The position numbers and the translations under genes are program-made. The notes beneath the pieces are model-generated. The model made no database searches. It was given only the letters and a program-made list of their open reading frames with translations, and was not told the origin of the DNA. 64,000 nt of DNA from Rachycentron canadum. Its lineage: Eukaryota > Chordata > Actinopteri > Carangiformes > Rachycentridae. Location of the stretch: positions 23,298,745-23,362,744 of the forward strand of contig CM076650.1 in assembly GCA_038496675.1 (NCBI GenBank). Direction: 5' to 3'. Within the stretch, counting starts at the first letter, position 1. Each line of letters opens with the position of its first letter. Positions 47,721 to 60,639 of the stretch are shown here, piece by piece.

Positions 47721-50620
47721 CATAACACAACCCATCATCTTATTTCTTTGATGAGCTTAAAAACATCAACTACTGGTAGCAAACACTAGCTTTCATGTCA
47801 ACTGAAAATGATGTTGGTGGGATTGGTGTCATTTGAAATTGATTGTTTAGGAAAAAACAAAACCAAACATCCCTAAACAGAGACGGAGAGCCATAGTAAT
47901 GACATAATGTCTGGGCTAGCCTCTATAACTCAGTGCAATCTCATTTCTTTTCACGTTTCATCTCAACAGTCACTGAAAAAATGATCAGCACGGTCCTTTC
48001 TGAGACAGATCTGCAATCACTGCAGCAGCTGCTCAAGCAAATTAAAACCCTTTATCAACAATTACTTTGTGAGCACAGAAAAAAACTACAGCTCCCGTGA
48101 AAAAAAGTGCAGCAGCACTGGCATGTAATTCCAACTTTGTTGTTCATAAAAGCGCTCCTCTTGAGTCCTTTTTTTCTAACCGCCTGTCTGTTTTATTATT
48201 ACATGTCTATTACATGTCTGATGTTTAACCAGCAACCATCTAGAGCTTAAGGGAAATGGTGTAAATGCTGTTTCACAGCTCGTTGTTTCAGTTATTACTC
48301 TAGTTGTTATGTGTAGTACATCGTTGTACCTTTCAATGATATTTCCTTATTTCTGAACATTCTGGATTCTCTTTGGCTCTTTATTGACCAACATTAACAG
48401 GATGCCAGGCTGAATATATGAACTGAAACAATTCAGTGTAATTATCAGTTTTAGCTCATTTACATCAACTGTATCTTTCTAAACCCACCATGCTGCATTT
48501 CCCACAATTGTTGAAAAAGAAATTGAACAAAAAATTAAACAAATGTATTTTTAGAAAAATAACGAATCGTGTATCAGTTTTTAGAACAGCCACTAGATTA
48601 CACTGAGCTAAAATCACACAAAGCAAGGACAACAAATCTGTTTTCTTTATCTTTGAAAGTGAGCGCTGTTATATACAGTGCAGTCTTTCATCTGAAGACA
48701 AATATAACTTCATAGTCTTGTATCTTTTCTTTGTGTTGCAATGCCATTCGAACATTAAAAACATCTCAGAAGACGCTCGGCACAGTAGGCAATAATAAGC
48801 TCAACCTCTCCTCCATGTTCAGTCAGTCTCAGCTCAGTTGGGAGCTGAAATTGACAGAGCTCTGTTGGTTGAGCCGAGTAGCGTGTGACCGAGAACAATC
48901 AAAGGTGATAGGGTAGGACTACAACCTGGCTGGCTCTTCCCTCTGTGGCAGCATGTTTTCGTGCTCCCGAATACCCCACTTACAAGCCACCAGTCTGAGC
49001 AATCACATTGCGTCAGTCCAACCAGTGACAAAGCCAAAGGACCCAGAAGGAAATTGAACTTAACTGGAGCTCAGTGCTGACTGAATCCTAAAACACAAAC
49101 TTCATAGGCTTTTTTTCTTGTAACATATTCTCATCAAGAATGTCAGAAACCCAGTGACAAACTTTTGTGTTCAAACTGTGCCTTCAAGTGCATTATAGTC
49201 ATGCTAGTATATGTTTCACAGTCGCCATTACGTTTTTTTCCCCTTTGGGATAGCTATTAAAAATCCATTTAATCAAAAGCAATCTACAGTCTTTTAGAAG
49301 ATTTTTCAAAGAAATATCATGAAAGGAGATGAGCAGCAGATCTGCTGATGGCCATTGTTGCAGTTAAAAGTTCAGCTGTAATTTTCATATCGTAATTTGA
49401 CAGTATAATATATTTCAGCTTGGGGTGTTGGATAGTAGACATGCTTTTATGAAAGGACTTGGGCAAATCGGTATCATGATAATCTACCAAAACCATCTAT
49501 CTACATAACAAAACATGATACATAAGGATAAATGCCATGTTTTGGCAAGATTCTGCCTGAATCCTGCCTACAAGGCTACATTAGCAGCCTCAACACGCTT
49601 TTTTGTGCATATCAATAGCCGCAGCAACCAGCTGTTTCTCACTGCACACCTCCAAAAGGCGCATCTGAAACCATTTAAATCAAAAGCAGTCACAGTTTCC
49701 ACAGTGCATTATAGGCATTCCAACATGGCCTTTCACTCCATGCTGCGTAGCCTTGCTCGGCAGGGGAGCACGGTATAAAGTGGGCACACAGCAACACAAA
49801 TATGCAGCCCACTGCGTGTTCCCCTCAGGAACACTAAAGGAGGGAGAGACAGAAAGAGAGAGACAGGGAGTGAGGGGGAAAAAGCTGAACAACCTCTGAG
49901 TTTCTTTGCTCTGGCTTCTCGGGTTAAAACCTTTTCCCTGCCTCAGATAAGAACCTTTCTTCTTCTTTGAATGCTTTGTCTCCTGGCCAGATCAGGGGAA
50001 AAGAGAGAAGAAAGAGGAGAGCTTTCTTACTGGCACACCCCTGTGGTGGGTGCTTATACAAAAGGAGACAGAAAAGGAGAACAATGGACGATGCTAGGCT
50101 ACGGACGCAAGCTTCATTTACAACAGTGCAGCAGGCATTTAAACACATTTTAAAGCTCCATTAAAGGATATTTTTTGATCTGAACGCTGAATCAAATAAC
50201 TCACTGTTGTGTCAAGTGTTGCTCTTCCTATTGAGCACACTGAGAATCAACACACTGGCAGCACCAAACCAAACCAGTACTAAACCACCACCACAAGCTA
50301 AATAGCAAGGAAATGTAGAACTATGTAGTATCGTCCCTTTGATAACAATTTCCAATAGTGTTGAGTTATTTTCTGCGTCATTACACCTAAAGAGTGTATT
50401 AATGTACTTAGACCATGGCCACTAACCACAATGTCATCATGTCCTATAATGCCTTTGCACCTGATGCATGTGCACCAGATTTTGTTTTCTATGTGCATTT
50501 TGCAGCAGCCGTGCGCATTGACAACAACACAGCAGAACTGTGAAGAGCAAATTCATAGCTGCATCAACTATGTCCAGTGCCCACCGCATCACACATTTGG
50601 ACTGAAATCAAACTCAGACA
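47720..50620. other. Non-coding interval, 47.7-50.6 kb
   Basis: No supported gene. I see scattered A/T-rich tracts, a short repeat of 'attacatgtct' near 48200-48220 and a complex block at about 48830-49040, but no RNA gene or large repeat. Confidence 0.6.
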
Positions 50621-50905
50621 CATAACCAGCGTTAGCATTGACAGCTGTTTATTTACACAGCTAAAGGAAATGTTCAGCATCAAATTCAGTCCTATTAAAA
50701 GAGCCGTCTCCAGCGGTGGAGAGCACCGTCATTTTAACTCCTGTCTCTTCTTCTACTGAAGTTGGCATGCTAACCAGCTAGCCCTGGCCTGTGTAATTAC
50801 TTTGTGAGAGCAAGTCACTGCAACTTGCAATCTGCCCTGAAGACAGCGCTGCTCAGAGAACACATTATAGCCTCTTGTCTCATAAACGTGATGATGGCCA
50901 AAGCA
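50620..50905 (+). mobile_element. Dispersed teleost repeat, copy B
   Basis: Same family as 37957-38290 and the better-preserved copy. Landmarks are 'agctgtttatttacacagc', 'gttcagcatcaaattcagtc', 'agccgtctccagcggtggag', 'ggcatgctaaccagctagcc', 'ctgaagacagcgctgctcag' and 'attatagcctcttgtctcat'. No frame suggests a protein. Confidence 0.75.
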
Positions 50906-51522
50906 ACAATCACCTTCATCCGCTTGCTTCCCAACAAGAAGTCACAACCCAAAATAACATTAAAGAGTCATAAAATTGTTTCAAAATCAAAGACATTTTG
51001 TATGAGAAAGGCAATGTTGTCTTTAGTGGGGAATCGTCCTTGACAAATCATCTTTGGCTGAGTGCAGACACACAAACCTACCAAGAGCCACGTTTCATTT
51101 TGGCTGGCCATCAAGTTACGCACATTAGAATTAATGTTAACCAGTAACAGCTGATACGACCCGCCGCTGCCGTTTGTCATTTCTGAACCGATGAAAGCGA
51201 CGGTCAGAGTACTGGGTAACAATTAGAGCTACCTCTTGTACCTGCTCTTTGCTAATGATAATTAGCATTACCGTTAGTTTAGAAAATCTCTGCAAATAGC
51301 CAGCCTCAGTGTCTGCACTCAAAGTGAATAATTTTGCATTCACATGATAATTTTCCCATGAATATTCTGCAGAATGCTCCCACTGTGGGGGAGCAGTGCT
51401 GCGACACGAGCAGGCTGAGACAGAACAAACACAGAGTTAAGAAAGGATGAGATTTGTTCGACTTCCATTAGCTGATTCTGATCCGACCAAATTATAAGCC
51501 AGTACAGGCTTGATACCAATCC
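50906..51522. other. Short non-coding interval
   Basis: Between copy B and the MITE. It includes 'taatgataattagcattacc' near 51253, which holds homeodomain-type cores. No gene is seen. Confidence 0.55.
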
Positions 51523-51969
51523 TTAAGGCAGGAACACACTGGATGCGTCACATGTGCATGGCAGCTGCGGAAGGTCATGGCTTTCATTTCACAGAGCAGA
51601 CACTCTGCCTGCATGAGACGTGCGTGTCATGACTGCTTCAAGTGATCTAGAGATTCAACATTTTACCTAACATGCAAATCTCCCAGGAAAAGTAGAAAAG
51701 GCCTGCTAACAGTCATTTTGACATCATAGCAGCAATATTACACAAACATTTTAGCTGCTGTATGTGGAGACACTGGCATTTTAGAGACATTTTCTTTCAA
51801 AAGTAAATCAGAAATTAATTTAGAATGAAAAGAAATCCAACATTCAAGTATCCTGCAAATTCTATTAAGACACAGCTTGCAGTAGCAGACATGCAGTCAG
51901 TGTTAACATGTGTTTTTCCATGCGTGCCATGACGCACAAGCCACGCATCCAGTGTGTCCCTGGCGTTAA
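51523..51969. mobile_element. MITE-like non-autonomous DNA transposon with TTAA duplications
   Basis: The body is 51527-51965 (439 bp), flanked by TTAA at 51523-51526 and 51966-51969. The ends are inverted: left GGCAGGAACACACTGGATGC, right (minus strand) CGCCAGGGACACACTGGATG. They share ACACACTGGATGCGT exactly, and similarity continues for about 40 bp with small gaps. It has no transposase frame. TTAA targets are used by piggyBac and Kolobok superfamilies. The ends do not begin CCC as is usual for piggyBac, so a Kolobok-like origin is possible. Confidence 0.85.
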
Positions 51970-52539
51970 GACCAGCCCACGATGTATCTTGCTTGCTATC
52001 TTGAGGAAATCTATCCACTGTAGAATCTATTTTCTGTATCTATACATTGTCAAAATGGATTCTATATTAAATTACGACCTTGTGGACCATATTTTCCTAA
52101 CTCAGTTTAACATGATGTGCACTGCTTTTACGTGAAAGACTTCAGTTCAGATTTAGAGTCATGAAAAAAAAAACAATCACCTGCCATCTGAGCACCTCTC
52201 AGTTTAAAGAAACATAAGTGTGCCTTTGTTCCTTTAGCTGACTGAACATCATCTAATGAGAAGTTAATTTGTCAGTGGGAAATGTTGAGAAAACTTGACT
52301 AGAGATATAATGTAAAGGCAAGGCATTAAAATGAGCTGTCATTAAAATAAAGGATAAAAATTGTTGTTATGTTTTTTAAATATTTGATCACTGTAAGGAT
52401 TGACCCGAACATTAAAACCATGGAGAATTCTTGATTTTGATAATATTTTATCAATGTTAAGTTGCCATGGCGTCATTATATGAACAGTGGATATCTTCTC
52501 TGTTACCTGATAATTGTGGGTTTGCCATTGAAGATGTCA

Positions 52540-52870
52540 GAGACATGTTATCTGAGAAGTGGGACAGCCGTGGACACTAAATAAGAGCGGCCACAGAGTG
52601 AGAGGTCACCCCTGTCTTTGCCCCCAAACAACTGTATTACCTCTCCAGGCCCTTTGGCCAAGTTTAGGCCACCAGATGACTCCAGTTGTTGCCTCCCCCA
52701 GGGCAAAGGCATCCCATCCTCAGCCGGTGGTCTGCACTCATCTCATCTTTCATAGAACACAAGAGGCAGGAAGTATCCACAGGGATCAACAGATGCAGGG
52801 GAAAGCCACAAAATGGCTTCCTCCTGAGCCGGCCATGTGGCTGCTGTGATTGTAAACCTTTGAGCCTGAA
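52540..52870. promoter_or_regulatory. Candidate conserved non-coding element
   Basis: GC-balanced complex block containing 'ggtcacccctgtctttgccc' and 'ggccctttggccaagtttag' with no repeats. Overlapping short frames on both strands are shadows without domains. Confidence 0.22.
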
Positions 52871-53119
52871 AACAACATTCAGCACACAACACAATACCAT
52901 GTTCTCTGGCATGCTGAAGTCAGGATTCAATGAAATTTACTTTCTTGAAGAGAAAATCAGTGTTAGGTGATGTGGACACAATGACATTGCTTCACTACAG
53001 AGGAAGCTCCAAAACCCAAGCAGAAGAATCATTCTCTGCAGTTTTGACAGTGTATTTAGAAAAGTTAGATTGCTTAGTCTGATGGCAAAAACTTAGAAAT
53101 GATTTTGGAGGAAGGATAG

Positions 53120-53122
<3 letters not shown>

Positions 53123-53155
<33 letters not shown>

Positions 53156-53308
53156 TGCTGAATGCTGGGGTAAATAAATAAAGTAAATAAATTGGTGGAT
53201 AATGTGAAGCAATTGTAGGGGTGTGCATAATCAGGGATTTGGAGGCTGCTCACTCTGCTGCTCATCTTCTGACTACAAAACCAGGCCCGGCCAGCCCTCC
53301 ACCCCCTT

Positions 53309-53333
<25 letters not shown>
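53123..53333. repeat. Inverted pair of dinucleotide arrays, (GA)n and (TC)n
   Basis: A (GA) run at 53123-53151 and a (TC) run at 53308-53333 lie about 160 bp apart on the same strand. They are complementary and could pair as the arms of a hairpin or form H-DNA. They generate an Arg-Glu shadow frame. Confidence 0.85.
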
Positions 53334-53339
<6 letters not shown>

Positions 53340-53342
<3 letters not shown>

Positions 53343-53830
53343 CCTCTCTCCAGCCGGCGATAATCTGTTCCAGTACACTTGCCATGAAATGAGCGATGCA
53401 GGACTCGTAATGCACTGGACAGGCAAAGTCTAACAGATAACATAAGCCCCCTTTACTGCCCTCCCCCCTCCAAACTACCCGCCTCACCCTCCTCTCGCCA
53501 TTACCAGCCCTCATCCCCTTCCACTGGTAAATCAAGGCCCTTCAGCTGTAAACAAGAGGAGGAAGATTTGGTTCATTACAAGGGGAGTTGTTTTCTCTCT
53601 CCGGCTCTTCATCTGATATATAATATCTGTGGCGAGCTGTCTGGTCGCTTCATGCTTGCGTCATTTTTCATCTTGACTCTCGTAACCTTCGCTGTCAGGC
53701 GAACAATGAGAGGAGGTGGTTGCGGGTTTTGTTCTCGGCTCCTGTTTATAGTTGGGATTGTCATTTGGCTAATGTATGCGTGCATACATATACACGTGGG
53801 CCTTGAAGAGAAAGCCTTGTAGAACTGACA
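53340..53830. promoter_or_regulatory. Candidate conserved non-coding element
   Basis: About 490 bp of complex sequence with TTCATTACAAG, CAGCTGTAAACAAG (E-box next to a forkhead core) and GATAATCTG cores. This is the strongest-looking regulatory island in the right half by texture, but conservation is not shown. Confidence 0.3.
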
Positions 53831-56561
53831 GTGGTAGTCTGTAGTCTCACAGGGTGAAAGAAAGAAGCCATTTTTATTTTTTTTGAAGGCTATGAATGTA
53901 TAATTTTTGGATTATTTTTTACTTTTCTTTTTTCTCTGCTGAGACTGTCTGCCTTTTACTCCTCTCTCTTTCTCTCTCTCTTTACCTCTTTTGATCTGGC
54001 TTTGGTTTGAATGTCATACCATCTGGATGAATTCACTCTGGATGAATCTTGCTCCACAAACGCTTAAATAACGGCATTTTCTCACAAATTCCATATGTCC
54101 ATATGTTTTACTTTAAACCAAACACATTTTATTCACACTTACTCACTATGATAAACAGAGCAGTGACATCTCTAACAAGAAAAATTGTATCAAACAAAGA
54201 AAAACAGATGCTCTTTTATATTTACACCTCAGCCTTATCAGTTGGACTCATCTTAGAATTACGATGTGAGGCAAAAAACACTGATAATGAAAATATCTCC
54301 ACAATTAAACAATTAAAACTGTCACCCTGATCCTATAGTGTGCACAATTCATGCCCTACAGCATTTCATGTGGAATCTATGTGAGTGATCAAAACATTTA
54401 CGAGGGCAAGGGGTGTATTCATCATTGTGAGCAACTGTTGATAGGGACCTCCCTGGCAGCGTGTTTGACAGCAAACAGCCCTGGCTGTGATCGATAGAGT
54501 CCTGGCCCCTGTCTTCCCAAGTGCCTTGTGGTTTTGGAGTTTTGGAAAATCCACCACCAAGCGGGGGCCCTCCCATCTTGTCTGAACCAAACATTGTCCG
54601 GGTGGCTCCTGCTCCCATGCTCCTCGCTCACTGGAATGCCGGCACACTGAGGATAACAGGGTTTCCTATGATCCAACCAGGACCTCTCTAATTTGGGCAT
54701 CCACTCCTGCCACTTCCCCTGACCAGAAACCATGTAAAATTGGTGGCCACGTAGGAGTTGGCATTCCCCTTTTCCTCCCTCTTTTTTTAATGGTTTGTTC
54801 ACTTCTCTTTCATTTCCATTTGTCTCCTTCCACCTCTGTCTTGGCTGGAACTAGAAAGCATGTCTTCCCTCTCTGTATTATTGTCCATCATATTAAATCG
54901 TGGGATTCATCAATGCCACTCCACACACACACAGACACTATCTGTGACAGACACGGCACAACAGCAGCAGACTCCCAGCTGTGTGAGTGTACGAGCAGGT
55001 TGTTCTTGCCAGTGAGGACTGAGAGAGTGACAGACCACCCACCTGCTCTGGCTCTTCCTATTGATGTCAGTTTGGCGTCAGTGGGAGGGCAGCTAATGGG
55101 ATTTCACTATCAGCACCTCAGTGTAGCCACCATGTCAGCTCTCCCTCCTCCGTAGCGCTACGCACAGTCAAGCAAGGTAAAACTGTGAAATGCATAATAT
55201 GTTCAACACAACATAATGCAGTTTTCAAAGCAGACACTGTACAGCAAATACTGACTCATAGGAAATGGAGGTGCTGGGGGGCCAGAAATAAATCAACCTG
55301 TAACACACTCACCTTATCATACCACAACCTGTCCAGCAGCGTGGGGCAGCACCACACAATGAATTGCAGTAGTGTGGTTTCTTTTTCATTCCCATCTATA
55401 TGATGGGAATAGAGTTCACTTATAATGAGATAATAATTCACCTATTACTTCACAGCCAGGAATCCCAGAATCCTCAGTTTTTTCTTTGTGCTTTCAGAGG
55501 ATAGAGCAGCACTGGTGCTCACAGTAGTAAATATTCCCTGAACAACAAACAACAAATTATATAAATAGCAAAGTAATGTAATTACATTTTCAATCAGTGA
55601 TGTGAAACAAGTAACTTGCCCGACACTGCTGCTTGGTAACCCTGTGGAGGAAGATCATCCTGTCTTTTTTTTCTCTTTTTAAGTTGAAGATCCTGGAAAG
55701 TTGCACTCTACAAAAACAGATTTGGAGTAGTGACGGTTGGCATTATCATGTGTATAAATATAATATACCGGTGTAAAGCTGCCACAGTTTTTTAGTGTTG
55801 TACTGCCACATCCACAAAATCCACAGGCTGAAGTTTTGTGAATGGGGACTAATCAGTTCAAGGTGTTAAGAAGAGTGTAGGAGCCGAGTGAGCCTGGAAG
55901 AAAAGAGCACCTCATTACTGCATCTAGTCACTATCCCTTCACCTGGCGCTGTCATAACAACACTGCACTTTTAAAGCCTCGCCTCACCCTCTCTTTTTCT
56001 CTGTGTCTCACTTTGTGCTTTTCATTTTTCAGCTTTCTGTGGCACTCTCTTTTTCTGTCTTTCAAAGTTTACAACTATTGTCTGAAAGTTCACACTTTTA
56101 GTTTGGTGGCATTGTTGCCCATTTTTTTCTTCTCCATTTTTCTTTTTTCTCTCTTTCTTCCTTGTGTGTTGCTCCACATCAGAGATCCAGAGAGGGGCCT
56201 TTTGTGTCTGACTTTGCCCCAAAGGCAGTCGTCTTGCAAGGCAGATTAATAATTACAGAGTACACAACATTGGGGAAAACAATTTCAACATCTTTGATGT
56301 CAAACATGAGAGAAACCAAAATTACAAAGAAAAAAAGGATGACGAGGAAAGGTCTTGAAAGATGGTCTTTCTTTCTGTCTGCCTCTCTCTTGGCAGTATT
56401 TCCTGTTATTGTTGCTTTCTACTGTTTCGCAGTGCATTAAAAACATTAAGGAGGACTTAAAAGAGAGAGGCGTCTGCCCCCGGAGGGCCACATTTGAGAA
56501 GTGGCATGGCAACTATTCTTTGTGACAATGTCACTGAAGATGAGAAGGAGTTATATAGGAG

Positions 56562-56582
56562 TTATATATATATATATATATA
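56562..56582. repeat. (TA)n microsatellite
   Basis: About ten TA units. Confidence 0.9.
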
Positions 56583-59500
56583 CTGTTTCATAGGATTTGG
56601 TCCATCTGTTTACATCAGTGGGCCCATCGGTATGCTCACGAGTTGTTTGTTTGTTTGTTTTGTGTAACATTAGCATAAATAGAAACCATGGCCAAATATA
56701 GGAGGACAGAGCTGTCGTGGCCCTGAGTTATGATTATGGGCTGTAAATTGAAAGGTTGAGGGTTCCCTTTCCTTTGCTTCACTATGAAACTCCCTATAAC
56801 TGAAAAAGCCATGGATCATTGAAATGAGAATTTACAGTATCTCGTGTCTTGTACTTTACGAAACCAGAATTTCTTTTATTACCCTTGGTCTACCATTTAC
56901 ACACAGATGATCTATCCTATTTTTAATACCAATATTGAAGTAATATCAACAAATCACAAACAAAGCAACACCAAACACAACTTCACACACATTCAAAGAT
57001 GTTTCCTGTGAAATTCTGAAAAAATCAGTCCTTTGTTTGGGTTTATTGAGGTTATGCTTCTTAACTGGAGGTTTGTTTGGGATTATCAACATGCATGAAT
57101 CCAATATCAACCTAAAATACATACAAGTGAATGTTGTCTGTGTGTGTCCAGTGACAGGCAGTGCCACTCTGAACCAAAGCTTTGTGATGCCACACTTCAC
57201 TGGAAGCTACACTACAGCACCACACTTATATTTTAAAATCTGATAACAAACTACATGCTACTCATAATTATATTTCATTTTATTGTGGTGTGATTTATTG
57301 TATGAGCATAAACACTATTGCTTACTATCATCCATTAGTAACACGGATTGTAGCATATTGTAAGATTCACTGGATTTATTAAGATAAGATTGTTGTATTT
57401 GTTTAATGAGGTGTAACTATTGACCCAGGTTCAGACAGGGTTGGGTGATGGGATGTTGTGGTGAGGGATTATAATCCTGTCCAGAGCCAAATGTGCTTTA
57501 TGTGTTTGTCTTTTTAAAGACCCTTGCAAGATTGTTTTTTTTTTTTTTTCTATGTGCATGTGTATGTGTATGTACATGTTTTCCGCTATCCGTCCATCCC
57601 TTTGTCCCATTCTCATGAATGCAATATCTCAGTAATGTCTTCAGGATATTTCTTCAAATTTGGGACAAACATTCACTTGGAGTCAATGATGTACTGATTA
57701 GATTTTGGTGGTCAAAGACTGATCTCACATTCTTGGCCTCTTTAATGTGATCTCAAACCATGATGAGGGAATTTCTTTCAAATAAAATACACGTCCGTGT
57801 GATACACCCATACATACAGTATGAATGCTTCCCAGTATAACACATAATGAAATATTAACTTTCTTTTTTTCCTTCTTTTCAAAGAAAAAGCACCCAACAC
57901 TACAGGGAAATGTAAAGTGTAAGTGGGAAGTGTAAATCATTAATGCACCACCACTGTGTTTCCCCAACTGCAGTGACAACTCAAATTAGCAATTTACCTG
58001 AAAAGATTTTTTTTTTCCCCACAGATGGTCATAACATAGAGTGACTCACATCTTAGGTGTGAAAATGTATAACTACTTTTATTTTTCATGTTTAAATTCT
58101 TTATGCTTTTCAGATAATGACATGATATATATTCTCATACAGAAGCATAGAAGCAAGAGGCTCAGAGACATTTCCTCATATTATTATACAGGATAAAATC
58201 CACAGTTTCTGACATGTACATTTCAAGATATTCACAATCATAAAACCAATCTCATTCACAGCAGTAGAAACATTTAATGGACCTTTTTAAGGAGAGAGTA
58301 AAGGCAGTGTTGGGATTATCAGTGTTCAACCTGCTGCACTCACAGCTTCTCCACTGCTGACATCCTGGATATGCAGCAGTGAATTTGACAGGTGTCAGTA
58401 TGGAAAGACTCCTTTGCTTTAAAAAAGTGCTTGGAAGTGTTACACTGTGTGCTTTAACTGTGACAACAGGAACTGAGGTGTCAAAGCTAAAAACGACACA
58501 GAGGAGAAGCCACATTGTGCTTGAATCATGACAGCGAGCTCCCTGTTCGACGGATGTTGGCACGTCATCGCAGACGTACAGTATTTGTTGAAAACACAAC
58601 AGTCATCTGGAGCAGCTTTGACAGTTTTGGTGAGTCCCCTGTGTGAAAGCAACAACACAAATATATTGGAGCATCCTGTCATATGGAGTCCATCTGGTTG
58701 TCATCTGTGACTGGGGTCAATGGGTTCATCACTGTCTTGGTGAAATTCTGGTTAAAAATTGCAAAACACAAGCAGGTTTTGGCATTCTTTCAATGCCTTG
58801 TTTTGGTTTCATGATCTGCAACTATAAAGTTTTGGTTCAGACTCATTGGTCTCATTAATCCCAAATAGTGAACCAAATAGAAACAAAGAGATCAGAGCTG
58901 AGCTGCAGACCCAGGTGAACATTATACCCATCACATTACACATGGGCATTTTTCCATTTAAAATACTCATGATCGCAGTATAGAGGCTTTTAAACTGGAT
59001 ACTCTTCTCAGTCCAGACATTGTGACAGTAGCTTTAGTCAGAGAGCTGACGGTCAGTAGCAGCATTGAGGGGAAGTGTCTGGGTTTATAGGTGCTGTGGG
59101 CAGCTGTTCACTCAGCAGGTAGGAGCAGCAGTGAAACCACACGCAGGTGTGTGTGTGCTGGGCAGTGACGGAGCTGACGGGCAGCAGCAGGTGGGGAACA
59201 AGAAGAAGTTCTGGATCTGAACTGAGTTTGTGTTCGTACACAGAAAGATTGATCTCTCTCACACCTTAATGACTTCTGTCCTTTCATGGACTAATGACAA
59301 ATCAGGTTTCAAAGCTCAATCAATGTCCTGATGGTATTTACTATTCACACATATCAATAATAAACACATAAAGTAAAGTATAAGATAGTAACATACTTTT
59401 TTGAGACATTTTATGAAAATGTTTTCTTGTGATGAATGTGCATTTCACATCAGTATAAAAACAAATGAAGAATAAAAAATGTAATATGTTTATAAAATAT

Positions 59501-60465
59501 ATTCTTAAATATGATTTTCATCTAAAATGATCACCATTACTTTCCTTCAAAAAGATAGTAAGGAAAACTTGAGACATGCTATTAAATAAAACTCAGATTT
59601 TCAATAATAACAAAATGAAAATAACAAAATTTCAGTTCTCAAAAGCATGTGTACTTCCTAAAAAATCCACAATCTGTGAATGCACAAAGCATTTTTTATA
59701 TTTAGCATTATATTTTTTATTATTTTGTACTTTGTGTCAATTAGTCTGCATAAATCAAATATTTCAAACTATTGTGGAGATGTAATTACCAGCTGTTAGC
59801 AGCACCGGAAATTGTTTTTCGCTTTATAGTAATTAATTTAAAAGAAGAAAAATAAAGTAACAAAAACAAAATTTTATCTTATTTGTACTTTAACTGAGAA
59901 TTTCTAGGTGCTAGAGCATTGAATTACTTCAACCTGTGAATTAAATAAAAATTGTCTTAAAGACTAAACTCAGTATTATAAGTATTATATACTTTTTATT
60001 AAAAAATACATTTTACAAATACGAGAATATTGTATCCAAATGTATTTTTTTGCATTTTTTCTATGCCATTCTACAGGCATCATCTGTTTCCAGTTTCAAA
60101 ATGAGGCGTTATAGGGATGGATGGATATAGAAAAAATCCTCCTGTTAAAGTTGACATAAACAAATCGACTTCCAGTGGTTTTGGTTTAGATAGAACCGGG
60201 GCAACGAGGAAATGTGTCAGCAGCATTAGTCACACTCCTCAGACTGAAGATCAAACTCAGGCACCCCTTATTGACTGCGAGCCTGACATCCACTTCCGTT
60301 TGTGATTGTGAAATTCCAGGTTTTCCCAGTAATGGCTGACGAAGACATTCTGCAAAGGTCCCACAGAGACCTCAAGGCTGGGGGAGGGCAGACGATACCA
60401 TCCAATGAGATCCATGAAAACATCACTGTACATGAGAACAATTATTTCAGGGTTTCTGGTAAGAG

Positions 60466-60494
60466 CAACAACAACAACAACAACAACAACAACA
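60466..60494. repeat. (CAA)n trinucleotide array
   Basis: About ten CAA units followed by an A-rich purine tract. It makes a poly-Asn stretch in one shadow frame. Confidence 0.95.
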
Positions 60495-60639
60495 AAAAAA
60501 CACCTGAAAAAGGTGTGAAAAAGCAAAAAAGAAAACAAAAGAGAATAAAAAAAAGAAAAGAAAAGAAAGGTTTAATACTGAAACAAACAACTGTGATGCA
60601 GCTGCATTCAATTTCCTGTGGCATGCTGTTTCTATCACA

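Noticed and set aside
53074..53535. 153-codon minus-strand frame rich in Arg-Glu
   Set aside because: Its length comes from the GA/TC dinucleotide arrays, which are stop-free in several frames.
58252..59262. Overlapping minus-strand frames suggesting a gene end
   Set aside because: No polyadenylation or splice arrangement supports it and the peptides show no family features.
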